Below the pieces are notes generated by a model. The model searched no databases, was not told where the DNA came from, and saw only the letters and a list, made by a program, of their open reading frames with translations. Shown one piece after another: positions 24,606 through 37,030 of a stretch of DNA of 64,000 bases. This DNA is from Loxodes magnus (Eukaryota > Ciliophora > Karyorelictea > Loxodida > Loxodidae), in the NCBI GenBank assembly GCA_946699065.1, contig CAMPDV010000081.1, positions 558,001-622,000 of the forward strand, written 5' to 3'. The stretch's first letter is position 1, and the number at the start of each line of letters is the position of its first letter. A program made the position numbers and the translations under genes.

Positions 24606-26552
24606 TCAAAAGTTATTGTAATTCTTATGCTATAAGCTTTTTATAACATCATCCCCAAATACTCTAATCCCATTTGCTATATTAAGATGCCATAACGCCC
24701 AAAAAAGTCCTAACATAAATTCAGTTGTCTTTTTTGACCCAAAAGTATCTCTAAAATTTCGGACAGAAGCTGAATAGAATTTATCCCAAATTGTATCAGA
24801 TGTTTTATCGCTTGTCAGATTCAATGTTAAATTCTCAATTTCTCTTTTTTAATAATTTAGGAAAGTATTCAAATTTAATGAATTTGCTTGACTTTCTACA
24901 TTATTATTTTCTTAAGAAAGACTAATATCAATGTGGTTATTAATAACATTATCATCCTGATTTTCCATTAGGAATTAAGAGTTTCAAAATTTTTGGTTTT
25001 TTATCTCTAAATTGTTTTCATTAATTTTTCCTTAGTTTAAAGCTTGATTAGAAAAAGCCCAGGAAGGTACTGGTGATTCTTCGCTTGAGGATGTATTTGT
25101 GATACTTGAGGTTTCACTTGAACTTGATGTAGTTTCGTTCTACTCATATGTAGTTGAAGAGTTTGTAGTTTCCCACGTAGGTTGAGGAGTAGATTCTTAT
25201 TCTGTAGGATATGATACTGGTTCTTCTACAGGTATGACATCTTCTTCAACAATTTATGGCTAGTAATCTTCTTAATCTGGTTTATAGTTAGCATATTTAC
25301 TTGAATTTTCAGAGGCAAATTAAATAAATCCTACCACAATAAAAAATAAATAAATCCAAATTAAACCTTGCAAAAATCCACTATTCGAGTTTACTTTTAC
25401 TTCCATCATTGAGGTGTAGAGGAGGAAGCAAAAGAATAGGTAAAGTAAAATTTATGAAATTAAGAAATCATAAACTCCTCCAATTATTCCTATGTAGCAA
25501 AGCACTGCAAAAAATGTATAAAGATAAAAACACTTTTAAACGAGCCACATAAAGCATTCAGCTGAGCAGCAACAATAGCAAGTTGCCATATTTATAGGAA
25601 TAAAGAAAATTAGATTATCAATTAATTTAAATTCATTTATTAACAACAAAATTTCAATTATTTCACTTTAAAACTGCTCTTCTCTAAACTAAATATCACC
25701 TCAATTATTGATTCATGGTAAGGTAGGGTATTCAGAATCAGAGTCACTTTAAAAACCAAAATATTCTTCTCATAAAAAGATTATAAACATAAACATCATG
25801 CTGTATTATTTAAATAGCTACTATTAATTTTAGTATGATTGTAGGATAATAATGGTTAATATAAGAATTAAATCATTATTAGCTTTATTTTTTATAACTG
25901 ACTATCTATATATAACACTTCTACCAGCTTCCTATATTTCATTTAATCATATGACTTTTTTCTTTTAATTAAATGTCTTACATTTGATGTTTCATACAAA
26001 ACATACTTGAAAATTACGTAGATTTGAACATAATACTTTGCTAACAATAAAATCTATGTTAGTATTGTTATATCCTGATTTAACTATTTACTTTGTTAAA
26101 TATTTATTTAGGCATCTTCAGCGTTTTTTATTTAAGGCCATAAATAAATTTATAAGGTTCGATTTTATAAAGAATATTTAAAGAGATTTATGAAGGCTAG
26201 CATTATGATAATTTAGAAAGATTACTAAATACACCTTTGCTATTAAGTTAAGATATATATTTATAAATTTAAGCTTGTTTTTATTAAAGATAATCTATGA
26301 TAGCTAGTTAATAATAAAAGGCTAATAGCTTCTAATCTTATTTACTTTAGATATAAAGATTGTTTGAAATAGATTATTAAGCCAAATATTTAAATTGAAA
26401 CTAAAATCTTAATTAAGTATTAATTCATATCATTACACATATTAATTAAGGGTAAAATTTTTCTTTTAGATCCTGCAAAAGACTTCCTTATATCTATTTA
26501 TTTTATTTATTTTGCTCTTTAAATAATATTCGTTATTAACAGCATTTGACAT
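24606..26552 (-). CDS. Multi-pass membrane protein with Ser/Thr-rich region, unrecognised
   Basis: A single frame of 648 residues from ATG 26552; the last ~420 residues are the safest. Order: a Cys-bearing region (QVCFVWNIKCKTF, VIWLNEIQEAGRSVIYRQS), a hydrophobic helix near 220, a Cys cluster (ATCYCCCSAECF), two or three membrane helices, then a Ser/Thr/Pro/Glu-rich stretch (TTSSSSETSSITNTSSSEES) likely to be glycosylated or phosphorylated. A C-terminal domain with WDKFYSASVRNFRDTFG and FMLGLFWALWHL ends in TGA. An inner ATG at 25589 would give a 327-residue version. The N-terminal 130 residues are very AT-rich and less certain. No family recognised. Confidence 0.58.
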
Positions 26553-27536
26553 TTTCCAAAGGTTTCTTTAACCTTTTTGAAGAGTTTAAGTTTAGCTAAA
26601 TTTTCTTAAAGTTTAATATATCTTTACCAGATACAGTATAGTAGTTATTGCTATTATATCCCTTTTGTTTAATTAATAAAGCTATAGTAGGAGCTATTTA
26701 TTATATAATCTATTAGTGAGATAAAATTATTATTTATTAAAAGATATTAAATGATAAAGGGAGAAAAGAGCTAAATAAAATATAGACTGATATAAAGTAA
26801 ATTTAGCAAGTACCTATGAATTTAATTAGATAATCAAATATTATACCATGTTTACCGTTATAAGTAGGTATGGTATTTTCTATTATATATACTGTTATAT
26901 GCTTCTTATATTTTTTCAAATTGATTATTAGAATAGCAAGATATTCTAAGTTATTTATGTGAAGTCTTTCATTTAATAAAATTTAGCTTATTTATTGCTA
27001 TAATTTAAGTTTCCTTTATTTAGCATTTATATATAGAACTTACCTTTTTTAATTTAATCAAATTAAGCATTGTTGTTAAAAGCAGCAACTATAATAGATA
27101 AATGATTAGGAAATTATTAAGTAGATACTATTTAATAATCACTCACATATTATACGATTGAATTCTCCTTTCTTTAGACCTTAAATGATGATACTTTATT
27201 TAATTTTATTATTTTGACTATGATATTTAAGCATTTACTTGACTATTAAAGTAAAGCTTATATATGAAGTGTCCCTTATAAGTCTATTTATTATTTTGCT
27301 TTAATCATACAATTAACTAATTTACCCAATTAAATGTATTGATTACACTTATGCTTGCTATTCTTAAATAAATCTATTCTTTTAAAATAATACCCAAAAA
27401 TAAAATAACCTTATATTTATTTTGAATAATAAGTAATAAACTTTCTTAATCTTGAATCAAATTAGTTAAAGATAGTCTGTATATAATTAATAGATAGTAG
27501 CTAATAAGCTAAGGTTAATAACTTTAATCAAATTAT
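26553..27536. other. AT-rich gap with a weak minus-strand frame
   Basis: About 980 bp. On the minus strand about 27139-27480 reads as coding-like (QVQSIHLIGQISQLYDQSK, QGLKKGEFNRIICE) and ends in TGA at 27139-27141, but no in-frame ATG was found before the start of the plus gene at 27537. 26580-27130 shows nothing convincing. Promoters of the flanking divergent genes must lie here. Confidence 0.3.
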
Positions 27537-28034
27537 ATGGCTAAACAGATATAATCTGCTATAAGCACAAAAGAAATAAAGTAGCTAAGTACATAAAAAA
27601 GCTTAAATATGCTTAAATAATATTAATTATCATATGCTTTCTTATTAAAATAGATAGTTACTTAGTATGCAAAACTCTAATTTTTACAGATTTCAAGTTA
27701 GCTATTTGAATGTATCTCTTAAATATAATTTTAAATATAATCTGATAATATTAGCAGACAATTTATTAAACTATAACTTCAGAAAATTTGAGAAAACTAC
27801 TCAGAAACAGAATTTAAATATAATTTATAAAGATTAAAGGCTTTCTAAAGCAGAAAAATGTACTTGCAATTATAGAATAATCATCTTAGATTAGTAAAGA
27901 TTTTACAGTCTACTATCATATTTATAATGGTTCGTGATAAAAGCAAGGGAAAATATAATGCTAAGAGTTGATATAGAGAGATTTATTAAGAGTTAATTTA
28001 TAATATTGAATAATAGTAGAGAAAGTATTTTTGA
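27537..28034 (+). CDS. Unrecognised small protein
   Basis: ATG 27537, A-rich coding strand. Protein-like segments are MAKQIQSAISTKEIKQLS, KIWENYSETEFKYNLQRL, VRDKSKGKYNAKSWYREIYQ and ELIYNIEQQQRKYF. I end it at the TGA 28032-28034 (165 residues), because the next in-frame TGA (28137-28139, 200 residues) would overlap the convergent DHHC gene, whose stop is at 28109. An internal TGA (KSWYRE) is read as Trp. Basic and Gln-rich; no family recognised. Confidence 0.5.
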
Positions 28035-28108
28035 TATCAAGATTTAAGTAACAATGTTTAAAGTAATTGTATTTTACTATATATAAGACTGATATATAAC
28101 AGCTCATA

Positions 28109-29027
28109 TCAATTTTTATCTCCTGTAGATTCATTTTGAAAAGAATGCTAGTCACTATATTTATGCATGCCCGACTGCATTTCAACTACTTTACTTATAT
28201 CAGTAGCTATTGCAGTATTTTCTTAACCTTAAATTAGTTTTTAACTATTATGACTATAAGACGGATCGTTGCTTAGATCTTCCTCTGATTAAATTCTTTC
28301 CTGCATTAAAATTTACAGCAAAAGATGGTCTTTTAGACACAATTCACTAATAAGTAGTAATTCCTTTACATTAAAGCCAAATATGGAGAAGGATCAAATG
28401 AAAATCAGCAGCAAGCACTCAAAACTGTTGAACAGTTATTATCAAAATGATCCAGATTTACGCTTTATTAAAGTTTCATTACTTTATAATTACACTCATT
28501 CCTACACAAAACTAAAAGGCAGAAAGGAATAACAAAAGAATAATAGAAAAAAAGAAATCTTTGTAGTTTAGTTTTCCAATGCAGTTATTAAGTCACTTAC
28601 AATGATGATCAAAGTTTAAAGTGCATCTATTACATTATCCACAGTGCTTGGAAGTATCTAAAACATGAGTTCTGCATATCATACATATATTATTATAAGA
28701 ACTTCCATCAAAGGTTTCACTATAATATATTAAATTTTACCCTCTTTGAATTGTTTTTCTTTCAAGGTATATTGTCGGATCTGAAGGATCGCATTTCGTG
28801 CATCTGACAACAAAGATTAGCATCAAGCTCAGCATTAATACATAAATGCAACTCAATATTATCTAGGATTCGACAGCGAAATAACTAATGAAAAGGACGT
28901 AGAAACTGACTAGATCTATAAAAAACACAATTCAGCTAAATATTTATTAGCTATGAAAAGGCCTGGTAAATCCATTAAGTTTAATTTTTTTATTATTTAT
29001 AGGAGAAACAATAGCTTAATTTCCCAT
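28109..29027 (-). CDS. DHHC palmitoyltransferase (in frame with upstream Rab)
   Basis: 300 residues with a 16-nt intron (28301-28316). It carries the zDHHC layout: NGFTRPFHSQQIFSW before membrane helix 1, helix 2 followed by RCTKCDPSDP, the Cys-rich domain (CRTHVLDTSKHCGQCNRC) ending in the catalytic FDHHCKWLNNCIG, helices 3 and 4, and GITTYQWIV in the place of the TTxE motif. The enzyme transfers palmitate from its DHHC Cys to cytosolic Cys residues of membrane proteins. It begins MGNQ, a possible N-myristoylation site. The intron restores the frame of the acidic tail that ends in TGA. The frame continues upstream into the Rab without any TGA, so this may be the C-terminal half of a fusion. 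Confidence 0.92.
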
Positions 29028-29051
29028 TTTTTAAATCAACCATTTAAATTA

Positions 29052-29631
29052 TTTGCAACACTTGCGAGGCTTTTCAACTTTCACTACACTTTGGATTAAT
29101 ATAGTTTCTCGCATCTCTGGATTCTTAATTAACTTTCTGCCTAAATCTTGAAAAACTTCTTGTATATTATATCCAGTCTTTGCTGAAGTTTCATAAAAAT
29201 TTAGGTCGAGTTAATCTGCAAACGTTTAAGCGGTTTATGTTGGGACTTATCTTTTCTCTTCTAAATCATATTTATTTCCTATCAGTACTTTTATATGCTC
29301 CTACTATGCGTTAGCATCTGCTTAATCAATTCATTCCCTTATTTTATTGAAGCTTTAGATAGAAGTTATGTCATATAGTAGAAAAATAGCACTTGCACCT
29401 TTATAATAGCTTGAAGTAATTATCCTATAGCATTCTTATCCTGCTGTATCCCACTGAATTATAACTTACAATTTAAAGTTTTATTTTTTAACCATCAACA
29501 TCAACTTCCTTTACCCTAAAATCCAATCCTATTGTAGGAACGAAGTTTTCTTTAAAGACATTATCAGCATATCTTAAAAGAAGAGAAGATTTACCCACAG
29601 CGGGTTCTCCCAGAATTACAATCTTTTACAT
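29052..29631 (-). CDS. Rab-family small GTPase (possibly fused to DHHC enzyme)
   Basis: About 188 residues with a 16-nt intron (29454-29469, GTAAGTTATAATTCAG) just before the G3 motif. All five G motifs are intact: GEPAVGKSS, the effector Thr in FVPTIGLDF, WDTAGQE, NKYDLEE and ETSAKTG. IGLDF and the G3 context place it with Rabs, which switch vesicle traffic. The natural C-terminus RKCCK carries the double Cys used for prenylation. The codon after it is TAA (29049-29051), which is Gln here, and no TGA follows; the frame runs 8 codons into the DHHC ATG. Either TAA stops here or the two are one protein of about 496 residues. Confidence 0.9.
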
Positions 29632-30555
29632 TTTATTAAAAATAAACCTTATAGAAACAGTTTAAAAAGCTAGCTAGCTTCAATTATATCTTATTAAGAT
29701 ACAACCATAATCACTTACAATACTACCACTACACCATTAGTTTTCAATCAGCTTTATAACTTACAACTTAGTTATCTTCTTACTCCTTAATTTATTAGAT
29801 AATAATTCTAATATATTATAATATCCCCAAAACATATCCCTTCTCTTACTTATTTATTTACCTAGATATAATTGCCTATTAAATATCTAATATAGAAGTA
29901 ATAATCTAATGACTTCTTAATTAAAAATACTTTAATTTAATAATAAGTAAAATGATAGCCTTATTTATTAGTCTAAATATACAGCTGGACTTAATTTATA
30001 TAGATAATACGGATAAATGTATTAAATTTAAGAAAGTACTTATCTTTTTTATTAACCTTTAGCAGTCTATTTTATTTATATAATAAGAAGTAGTAATAGA
30101 GCATATTAAGAGAAGTATATCATATTTTATTACTATCTAACTTTAGAAACTAACTATTTAATTATTTATCATACTTTTACTTCAGTTCGTTTTTATGCAC
30201 TAATTCTATAAATTTCCTTTATATAATCTATTAAATTCATAAGAAAACTTACATTACAGTCTTATTAAAGCTCTGTATATTAGGAAGGATTTAATTTGAT
30301 TAATGTTTAAAGATGTTTTAGTTCATAATTAAGAGAAAATTTAAAGGCTTGATGCAAATAAATTTAATGTATACTTGTGATTGATGATACTATCACCTAA
30401 GTATATTGCATTATTATTAATTTAAATACTAATAGATATGTTATTAAGTATTTAAACTACCTTTCAACCATTAAATGTTATTTGCTAATATACTAAACTT
30501 CATTTTAGTAAGATAGATAGAGTATTATGTAAATTGAGATAAATTGAACAAAATA
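29632..30555. other. AT-rich gap upstream of the Rab gene
   Basis: About 920 bp. A minus-strand frame near 29720-29840 (MFWGYYNILELLSNKLRSKK) looks coding-like but could not be bounded. The rest, including a T-rich stretch to 30250 and mixed sequence to 30550, shows nothing I can support. No tRNA or repeat seen. Confidence 0.35.
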
Positions 30556-32889
30556 TCAAGAAAAAGGTTTGTTTACTTTGATACTTGGAAGACCCTCAGG
30601 TACTAATTCTCTTCTATACATTTCAGTTGTTTGATGATGAGATTGCAACTAAATGTTCAGGTTATTGCCATCATAGAGTACAACTCTTGGTGCTCTTGCA
30701 TGTCCAGCTTTTGTGTATATCAAATATACTGTTTAACGATCTTTATTTCACATTACAGGATATGGCGTTTCAACAATTTCTGATAAAGGAGGAAGTTCAT
30801 ATATTCTAAAGGCTGTTTCTGAAGTTAATTATAAGTTTGGAGAATAAAATGCATTAACGTCTGGTTCTAGTATTTCAAAAGCAAGAACTGAGGCACTGAA
30901 TCTTCCTCCTAAAATAGCAAATTTCTATTCAGTAATCTCAATAAGTCCACAATTTGCAACTGGGTCAACTAAAGTGATTGCTAGTAATTCTCATTAGTCA
31001 ATATCAACATTATATCGTTCTAAAGTTCTTCCAACTACTTCCAAAGGATGACCTCCTATAATATAAATATAATGTCCACTATGCATACTAATCGATGAAT
31101 GATCATAACGTCCATTGTACATTGGAGATACTCTCTACCAAACGTCATGTTCTAAGTTATATCTTTCGCACTCTCTATAGACATATTTTCCTCCAGTTAC
31201 GTAGACAAAACCATCATTATATGTAGCAGCTAAGCCATCTCTTCTGCAAAGCATGCTTTACTTTTTAATCATAAGTCTTTTTTTAGGAAAGTATTAATAG
31301 CAGTCACTTTTAATTTCTCCAACCTCTCCTCCAATACCACCCAATATTAAAATAGAGCTATCTGGTAAATAGACTATTTTACTTCCTCAATTAAAATACC
31401 AGTTTGAATTTTAAAATCCTTCATCGAAATCCAGCATTTAATCAATATAGCATCTTTTCCATTATTAAGCTACTATATCATATTCATAAATTTATTGCTA
31501 ATATCATTCAATTCAATAAAAAAAACGAAGCTTGTGAAATATTTCTCTCGCTTTCATATGCAAACTCAGTAGCTTTGGCTGCTCCGCTTGCTAATTTTAC
31601 TGTTATTGATTCATTCCTGAATTTGCTCCATTTTAGTTTTAAGAAGCAAATGCAGGCTATTAACTTTGCGTCACGCCAGGTCCCATGCTTAAAGCAATAT
31701 CAATATATCCTTCTTCTAAAAGAGAATCTAACTCTAAATGTCTTAAATTTGGATGCATTTTATTCAATTAGACTTTAATCATATCCATTCTAAGAGCTTA
31801 ATTAAATTTATATTACTAGGTACTTGCATAATGCATCCCTTAAATTTCTCCTGCATCATTAAAAATAGGAGTTCCAACTGGTATAAAGCTACCAGCAGTA
31901 TAAGTAAAGTAATCTTTGTTAATATTTTGTACAATTTTAGGCACTAAATTCGAATTTTAAAATATAATGGTATCTCCAGGCTTTAGTCTAAAATCTACTC
32001 TTATATCAATTGGATTGTAGTATGGATCATCTGTTTTAATAGCAATGATTGTAAAATTATAAACTCTACTTGTTCCATATAAGGCTGCAGGATTAAATTT
32101 TAGCTTATTTCTATTTGGATCTAAAAATTCTCCATAGCAACATAAGGCAGCTTCTTCACTAGGAATTACATAATTAGCAGTTAAAGCTAAGCTTTAGCTA
32201 ATCATAAATCCAATTCCGATACTATTTTTGTAACCGTTATTAGTTGCATATGAATAGCCTGTTCCAAATACTTCAAAGACTGCATAACTTACTCTAGGGT
32301 TTCTTAGTTATATGAAATCTTACTGCCTTGTACTTATTCTAGGACTTTCAGTTATGCTTTTATTAAAATCATTTCTTTAACTTTATAAAACGCTATCGAA
32401 GTCCTGTCTATTGTATGATTTAGTTAGAAAATTTTGGTCCTAAAATGATTATTATCCATATTTACTTAATCCACGACTAGCTTCTCTTGATCTAAGAACT
32501 GCATTATCCCCAAAAGTATTTACTACACTTCCATAAAAATTTCCTGTTTAACTGAGATATTTATCTGTACTCTTATAATCTCCCCTCATTGTTTTGATTT
32601 AATCAAGAGTATCATCAACTTTTCTAATCTATTATTAAAGCGATGGCCCTCCATATGTCAGATTCCCTAGAACTTCTAAATTACGACCTTATCCTAAATG
32701 ATTTTCAACTCTTTATCACTTTTTAGCTGATTTAGAAGCAACAAACTAAGGCCCAGATACAGGATTATGAATCCTAATAGGCTCTCTATAGATTTTATAA
32801 GGTTAGTTATATTTAAAACTTGAGGTTTTAGGTTATAAATTAGGCTAAAACCTTTAAGGATCTATAAATCTACTTCTATTATTATTCAT
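30556..32889 (-). CDS. Kelch-repeat protein with degenerate trypsin-like domain
   Basis: 777 residues, no intron, TGA stop. The first ~210 residues are low complexity. About 212-350 has the fold landmarks of a trypsin/V8-like serine protease (IGIGFMISQSLALTANYVIP, then VYNFTIIAIKTDD, then AGSFIPVGTPIFNDAGEI). In active members these read LTAAHV, (D)ALL and G-S-G-x-P. Here the His, Asp and Ser positions appear to be Tyr, Thr and Val, so it should be inactive. After a Gln-rich linker, at least five kelch repeats fill 470-777 (LILGGIGGE, VYVTGGKY, YIIGGHPLE, FAILGGR). A propeller carrying a dead protease suggests binding rather than cutting; the partner is unknown. Confidence 0.87.
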
Positions 32890-33079
32890 TTTATTAAGTT
32901 AATTACTTTCTAGCTAATTTAACTTTATATACCACTCTTTAAATCCTATTTCCAATCTATTTTATATGCTTTCATTATACTCCTTCTATCTTAAATCTAT
33001 ACTCTGTATTATAAGGCTCAGTATTATGAAATTAAACTAATTAAGCTATTTTGCTCTTCTGAATTAAGAATAAGAGTAA

Positions 33080-33823
33080 ATGAGCAGCATAGAGCTATAT
33101 TGGTATAAATAAGCTACGTATGAAGAGTTTAAGCTAATTACCCAAAGTTAAAATGAGAGTATTAAAAGTTACTCCCTTATTGCTTTCTAAATAAATTAGA
33201 TTCCAAGATATCTAAAACATATGCAAAATATTACATATCAGTAGTTATTCTTAGTATGATTTTTCTAAGTAAAGCATTACAGTGCTATATTGAAACTTAA
33301 TAGAATTACCTAAAAATTAGCAAGTTAGTAGTTAAGTCTTAAGCCAAAGTCTAGTTGTTTTAATCAAAATAAGATAATTATTCTAATATAAAGCGTTTCT
33401 TGTGCTTTCCATTAGATTTAAACTAAAAATCTAGAAACCTATAACTAAATGATTGAATATAATAAAATTAGCATTTTACTAAGTCACTTTGCTAATAATA
33501 AAAGACTAGAAGTTAATTCTAAGCCTAAAGCTTTTTATTAATAGTAAGTTAGTATCTTTAAATCCTAAATAGAGCAAATAAGTAGTATAATTACAAATAA
33601 AACTGGTTCAGATAATAAAATAGAGTATACTAAATAATGCTAAGATACTAAATTATTTAGTTATATTACTTCTAGTAATTAAGTGTACTACTAATAGAAT
33701 TTATCTAGTCTATCTAAATATTATATATTCAATAATATAAACCCTTAAATATCTATTCTATACATATGCTATAGAACTCTTACCCATTTATTACTTAGAT
33801 TTTATTAAGATTTAGCAAGCTGA
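33080..33823 (+). CDS. Unrecognised 247-residue protein
   Basis: ATG 33080 to TGA 33821-33823 in one A-rich frame. Segments MSSIELYWYKQATYEEFKLI, SHFANNKRLEVNSKPKAF and NKTGSDNKIEYTKQCQDTK look coding; composition is Ser/Gln/Lys/Ile-rich without membrane helices. One internal TGA is read as Trp. It starts 190 bp from the divergent kelch-protease gene. No family recognised. Confidence 0.52.
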
Positions 33824-34061
33824 TTTGATTAGAGAATGATATTAGCAGGTAATTTTCTTGATATATATAAAAAAGGAATTTGAAGTATAATAATAAGAAT
33901 GTAAAGTACTGTGCTATTGAATAATGCAGAATAATGGAAATTATAAAATAAAGATTTAAAGGTTTAATGAGAAGATTATTCTAGAATGCCATAGAAGGTT
34001 CTTAATTTTTCTAAATTAATGGAAAGCATATAAATTGTTCCATCCATTCATTTATCTTAAA

Positions 34062-34600
34062 ATGGCTGAACAGATAATAACTCCTTCTGTTAAATGGGCT
34101 TAAAGAAAGAAGTGAATCTACTTAACACTTGAAGCAGCTGATGTAGGTGAAAATAAAGTAAATTTGTCTCCAGAAGGTACGCTTAAATTCTCTGGAAAAG
34201 CTCCTAAAAAGTAGTATGAACTTGAACTTCATCTTAATGGAGAGGTAGACGTTGAGAAGTCAAAGTGGAAAGTTACAGGAAGAATCATTGATTTTAAGAT
34301 TTGGAAAAAGGATGAAAATGCACCTTATTGGAGTAGACTGACTAAATAAAATGAAAAGTTCAAATGAATTTCTGTTGATTGGAATAGATATATTGATGAA
34401 GACGAAGAATAAGAAGAACCTAAATTTAATAACGAAGAAGACTACGTAAGCTTTTATTTTAGGATAATTTGCCTGATGATTCTGATGACGAATAAGAAGC
34501 AGTGCCTGATTTATCAGATTTGGATACAAAAAAAGAAGAATAAGCAGAAGAAAAAAAGACTTCAGAACCAGAGCAGAAGGAAGAATAGAAAGCTGAATGA
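34062..34600 (+). CDS. p23/Sba1 Hsp90 co-chaperone
   Basis: 173 residues with a 17-nt intron (34446-34462, GTAAGCTTTTATTTTAG). A CS domain fills about 1-110: TPSVKWAQRKKWIYLTL, the Hsp90-contact strand LKFSGKA, and the p23 signature PYWSRLTKQNEKFKWISVDW with the conserved WxRL. A long acidic tail rich in Asp/Glu/Lys follows, as in p23. p23 binds the N-domains of ATP-bound Hsp90 and slows ATP hydrolysis. Two invariant-type Trp codons (RKKW, KFKW) are TGA. The intron removes a frame break in the acidic tail. Stop TGA. Confidence 0.94.
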
Positions 34601-34896
34601 TAAACTAACAGCTTTTAAAATTAAAATAATATTCATAGTCTTAAAATCTACTTTCACTCAGTTTTTATAAAAGAATACACAAAAAATGAATAATTAAGCC
34701 CACCATTTACAAAAATATATTTCAGTAATTCATAATTAAACATTTTTACTTCTTAATCCTAACTTTAATATTTACCAATTATATTTACTTTTTTTTAAAT
34801 GCTAATACTCCTTTAATCTTCCCTTAATAGATCTAGAAAAAAATTAAAATAACTTAAAAATGCATTAAACAGCTTAAGATATTATAGTATATTTAG

Positions 34897-36622
34897 ATGA
34901 TTAAAGTTCTTAAATAAAATTTATAGATGTGTTGTACTTGAAATGTTTATTGATATATCGTCAAAGAAATAAGCAATATATGATGACAAAGATAAATGTC
35001 TTTGTAGATTGTAATTAATCTTATAAGGTATTAGTATTATAATCTTTCAAATATATTCATTTTTTCATTATAATCAACTTTATATTTATTTATCTAGTTT
35101 CATTTTTATATAAGCTGATAAAATTAAAATAAATAAATCTCTTTTAGTTTCAATTCATAATATTTATATTATATTTAAATCTACTCCTTTCTACTTAACT
35201 ATTCTGATTCACTTGCTATAATCACTCTTTAAGCAAATTATTTATTTGATCTAGTAAATAGTTTATATTATCCCCTTTATCTTCTAATATTGGTTATAAG
35301 TAAAGTAGATAATCTAATAGAGCTAAAAATATTTATTAATAGATCTATAGATTTCTATGAAGCAATTAAATAGCTTATAATAGAATAACGCTGATGCATA
35401 TACACTTATGATATAAATTTCAAATGTATCTTCTATATTTATCAATATTGATATATAAACAAAAGTAACTAAAAAGCTAAACTTTAAAAATATTATATTG
35501 TTAATATCTTACCTAAATCATTATTGATCATTACTAAATTATATTAGTAATATAAACTTCTATAACAGAAGTAACTTAGATAGATTTCCTCCTAATTAAT
35601 AAAACTTAAGGCTTTTAATTATAGTATCATTAAAAATATATAGAGGGATATTTGTATTAAATGTAGGAATAAAGAAAATAGCAAATAAGCAGTCTCCACA
35701 AGCTAAAAATATTACTAAAACCTATGTAGTTAAGTTATACAATAAGTATAACAAATTAAATCAATAATAAGAATTTATCCTAAATACTCTCCAATAAATA
35801 AATAAAATGGAAAAAAATTGTTCTTTGATAATCAAATCCTCTACTAAATTAAATTAAAGCAGCTTTCTTAAAGCTAATCACTTATTTTCTGTGGCAGATA
35901 ATGCGAAAATATTTAAGTGTAAAACGTAATTTAATAGCAGGAAAAATAGTTAGTCTATGATGTAGACAAATGGCACATTGCAGAATTAAGAAAAAGATAT
36001 GAAATATGGATCATTTGTTTGATAAATTAGCCCAAAAGAAAACTTTGAAGTATTTAAGTAGCCAAGCTTTCAATAGCAAATAAAGATGCTAAGATAACCA
36101 ACCTCTAGAAATTCAAGTTTACTAAGTCTTTAAGGATAATACAGTGAGAGGAATTCGCTTTCAGTATCTCCGATTCCTGAAATTAAGTTAAGAAGAAAAA
36201 AACAAAAAGAATGAAATAAAAGATAAATCGATCTTTGCTACTTTAGAAATATAAACTTCAAATCATTAAAGTAAAAACTTTCCGAATAAGGAAATTCAAA
36301 AAGTACTTAAATGTACTCTATTCCAAAAAAAAAGAAATACAATGAAAATTTTTTTAACATAAAAATAGTAAAAACTCCTAAAAAAATATCCTATCCAAAA
36401 GAATTATATTTCTATAATAATCAGTGCAAAAGAAAAGTAATTAGAATACCAAGTCTAAGATTAAATTTATAAAAAGATATCTATCTAACTAAATTAGACA
36501 CTTAATAATAAAAAAGTGAAAGATTATAGATCATAAATAAATTCCTTAAAGACTGTGGAGAATATCATCATCAGTATAAAAATAAATTTTTACAAAATAC
36601 GAAATCTAGAGATTTTACTTGA
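34897..36622 (+). CDS. Unrecognised 568-residue protein with 19-nt intron
   Basis: Two frames join through a 19-nt intron (35663-35681, GTAGGAATAAAGAAAATAG), which makes the whole an exact multiple of three ending in TGA 36620-36622. After the intron come SPQAKNITKTYVVKLYNKYN and a basic, Ser-rich domain (RNSLSVSPIPEIKLRRKKQK, KIVKTPKKISYPKELY). Before it come FINRSIDFYEAIKQLIIEQ and a Cys pair (CIKCRNKE). The 35040-35290 part is T-rich and less convincing. If the 5' exon is wrong, the 3' exon can start at ATG 35807 (271 residues). Possibly a phospho-regulated basic protein; no family recognised. Confidence 0.55.
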
Positions 36623-37030
36623 ATATTTAATTTTACTTGTTTAGTTTAGAAGAATAACTAGAGCTTATTAACTTTTCATCAATAGCAAATTTACATTTAT
36701 TTACTAATTTAATTAAAGTGTTAGATAAGTAATAATAGATCCATATTATTTATAGAAATAATTAAAATATTAAAATACCAGTTTTTTTAAATATAAACTT
36801 ATAATTATAAATGCTCTTTCAATTTATTAAAATTCAACTATCAAAATCGTTATTAAAGTAATATCAATTTAATTTTCTTAGTTTATATTGCTTCTTTCAT
36901 CTAATCTTTTATCATTCATTTTGTTCGCTAGCTATTTATCACTAAGGTAAGAAAATATTTACTTTTTTTAATTATTTTTAAATCATTGATTAGTTAACGC
37001 TTTTTAATTTAATTTAATAAAGTATCTAAA
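36623..37030. other. AT-rich intergenic gap
   Basis: About 400 bp, T-rich in its second half, no coding frame, repeat or RNA gene that I can support. Confidence 0.4.

Noticed and set aside
29049-29051. Firm call of TAA as the Rab stop codon
   Set aside because: TAA is Gln in every other recognised gene here; one or two ends without TGA are not enough to assign it as stop, so it is reported as a question.
30585-31947. Three plus-strand frames of 64-124 codons
   Set aside because: Antisense of the kelch-pseudoprotease gene, which has clear repeats and motifs on the minus strand.
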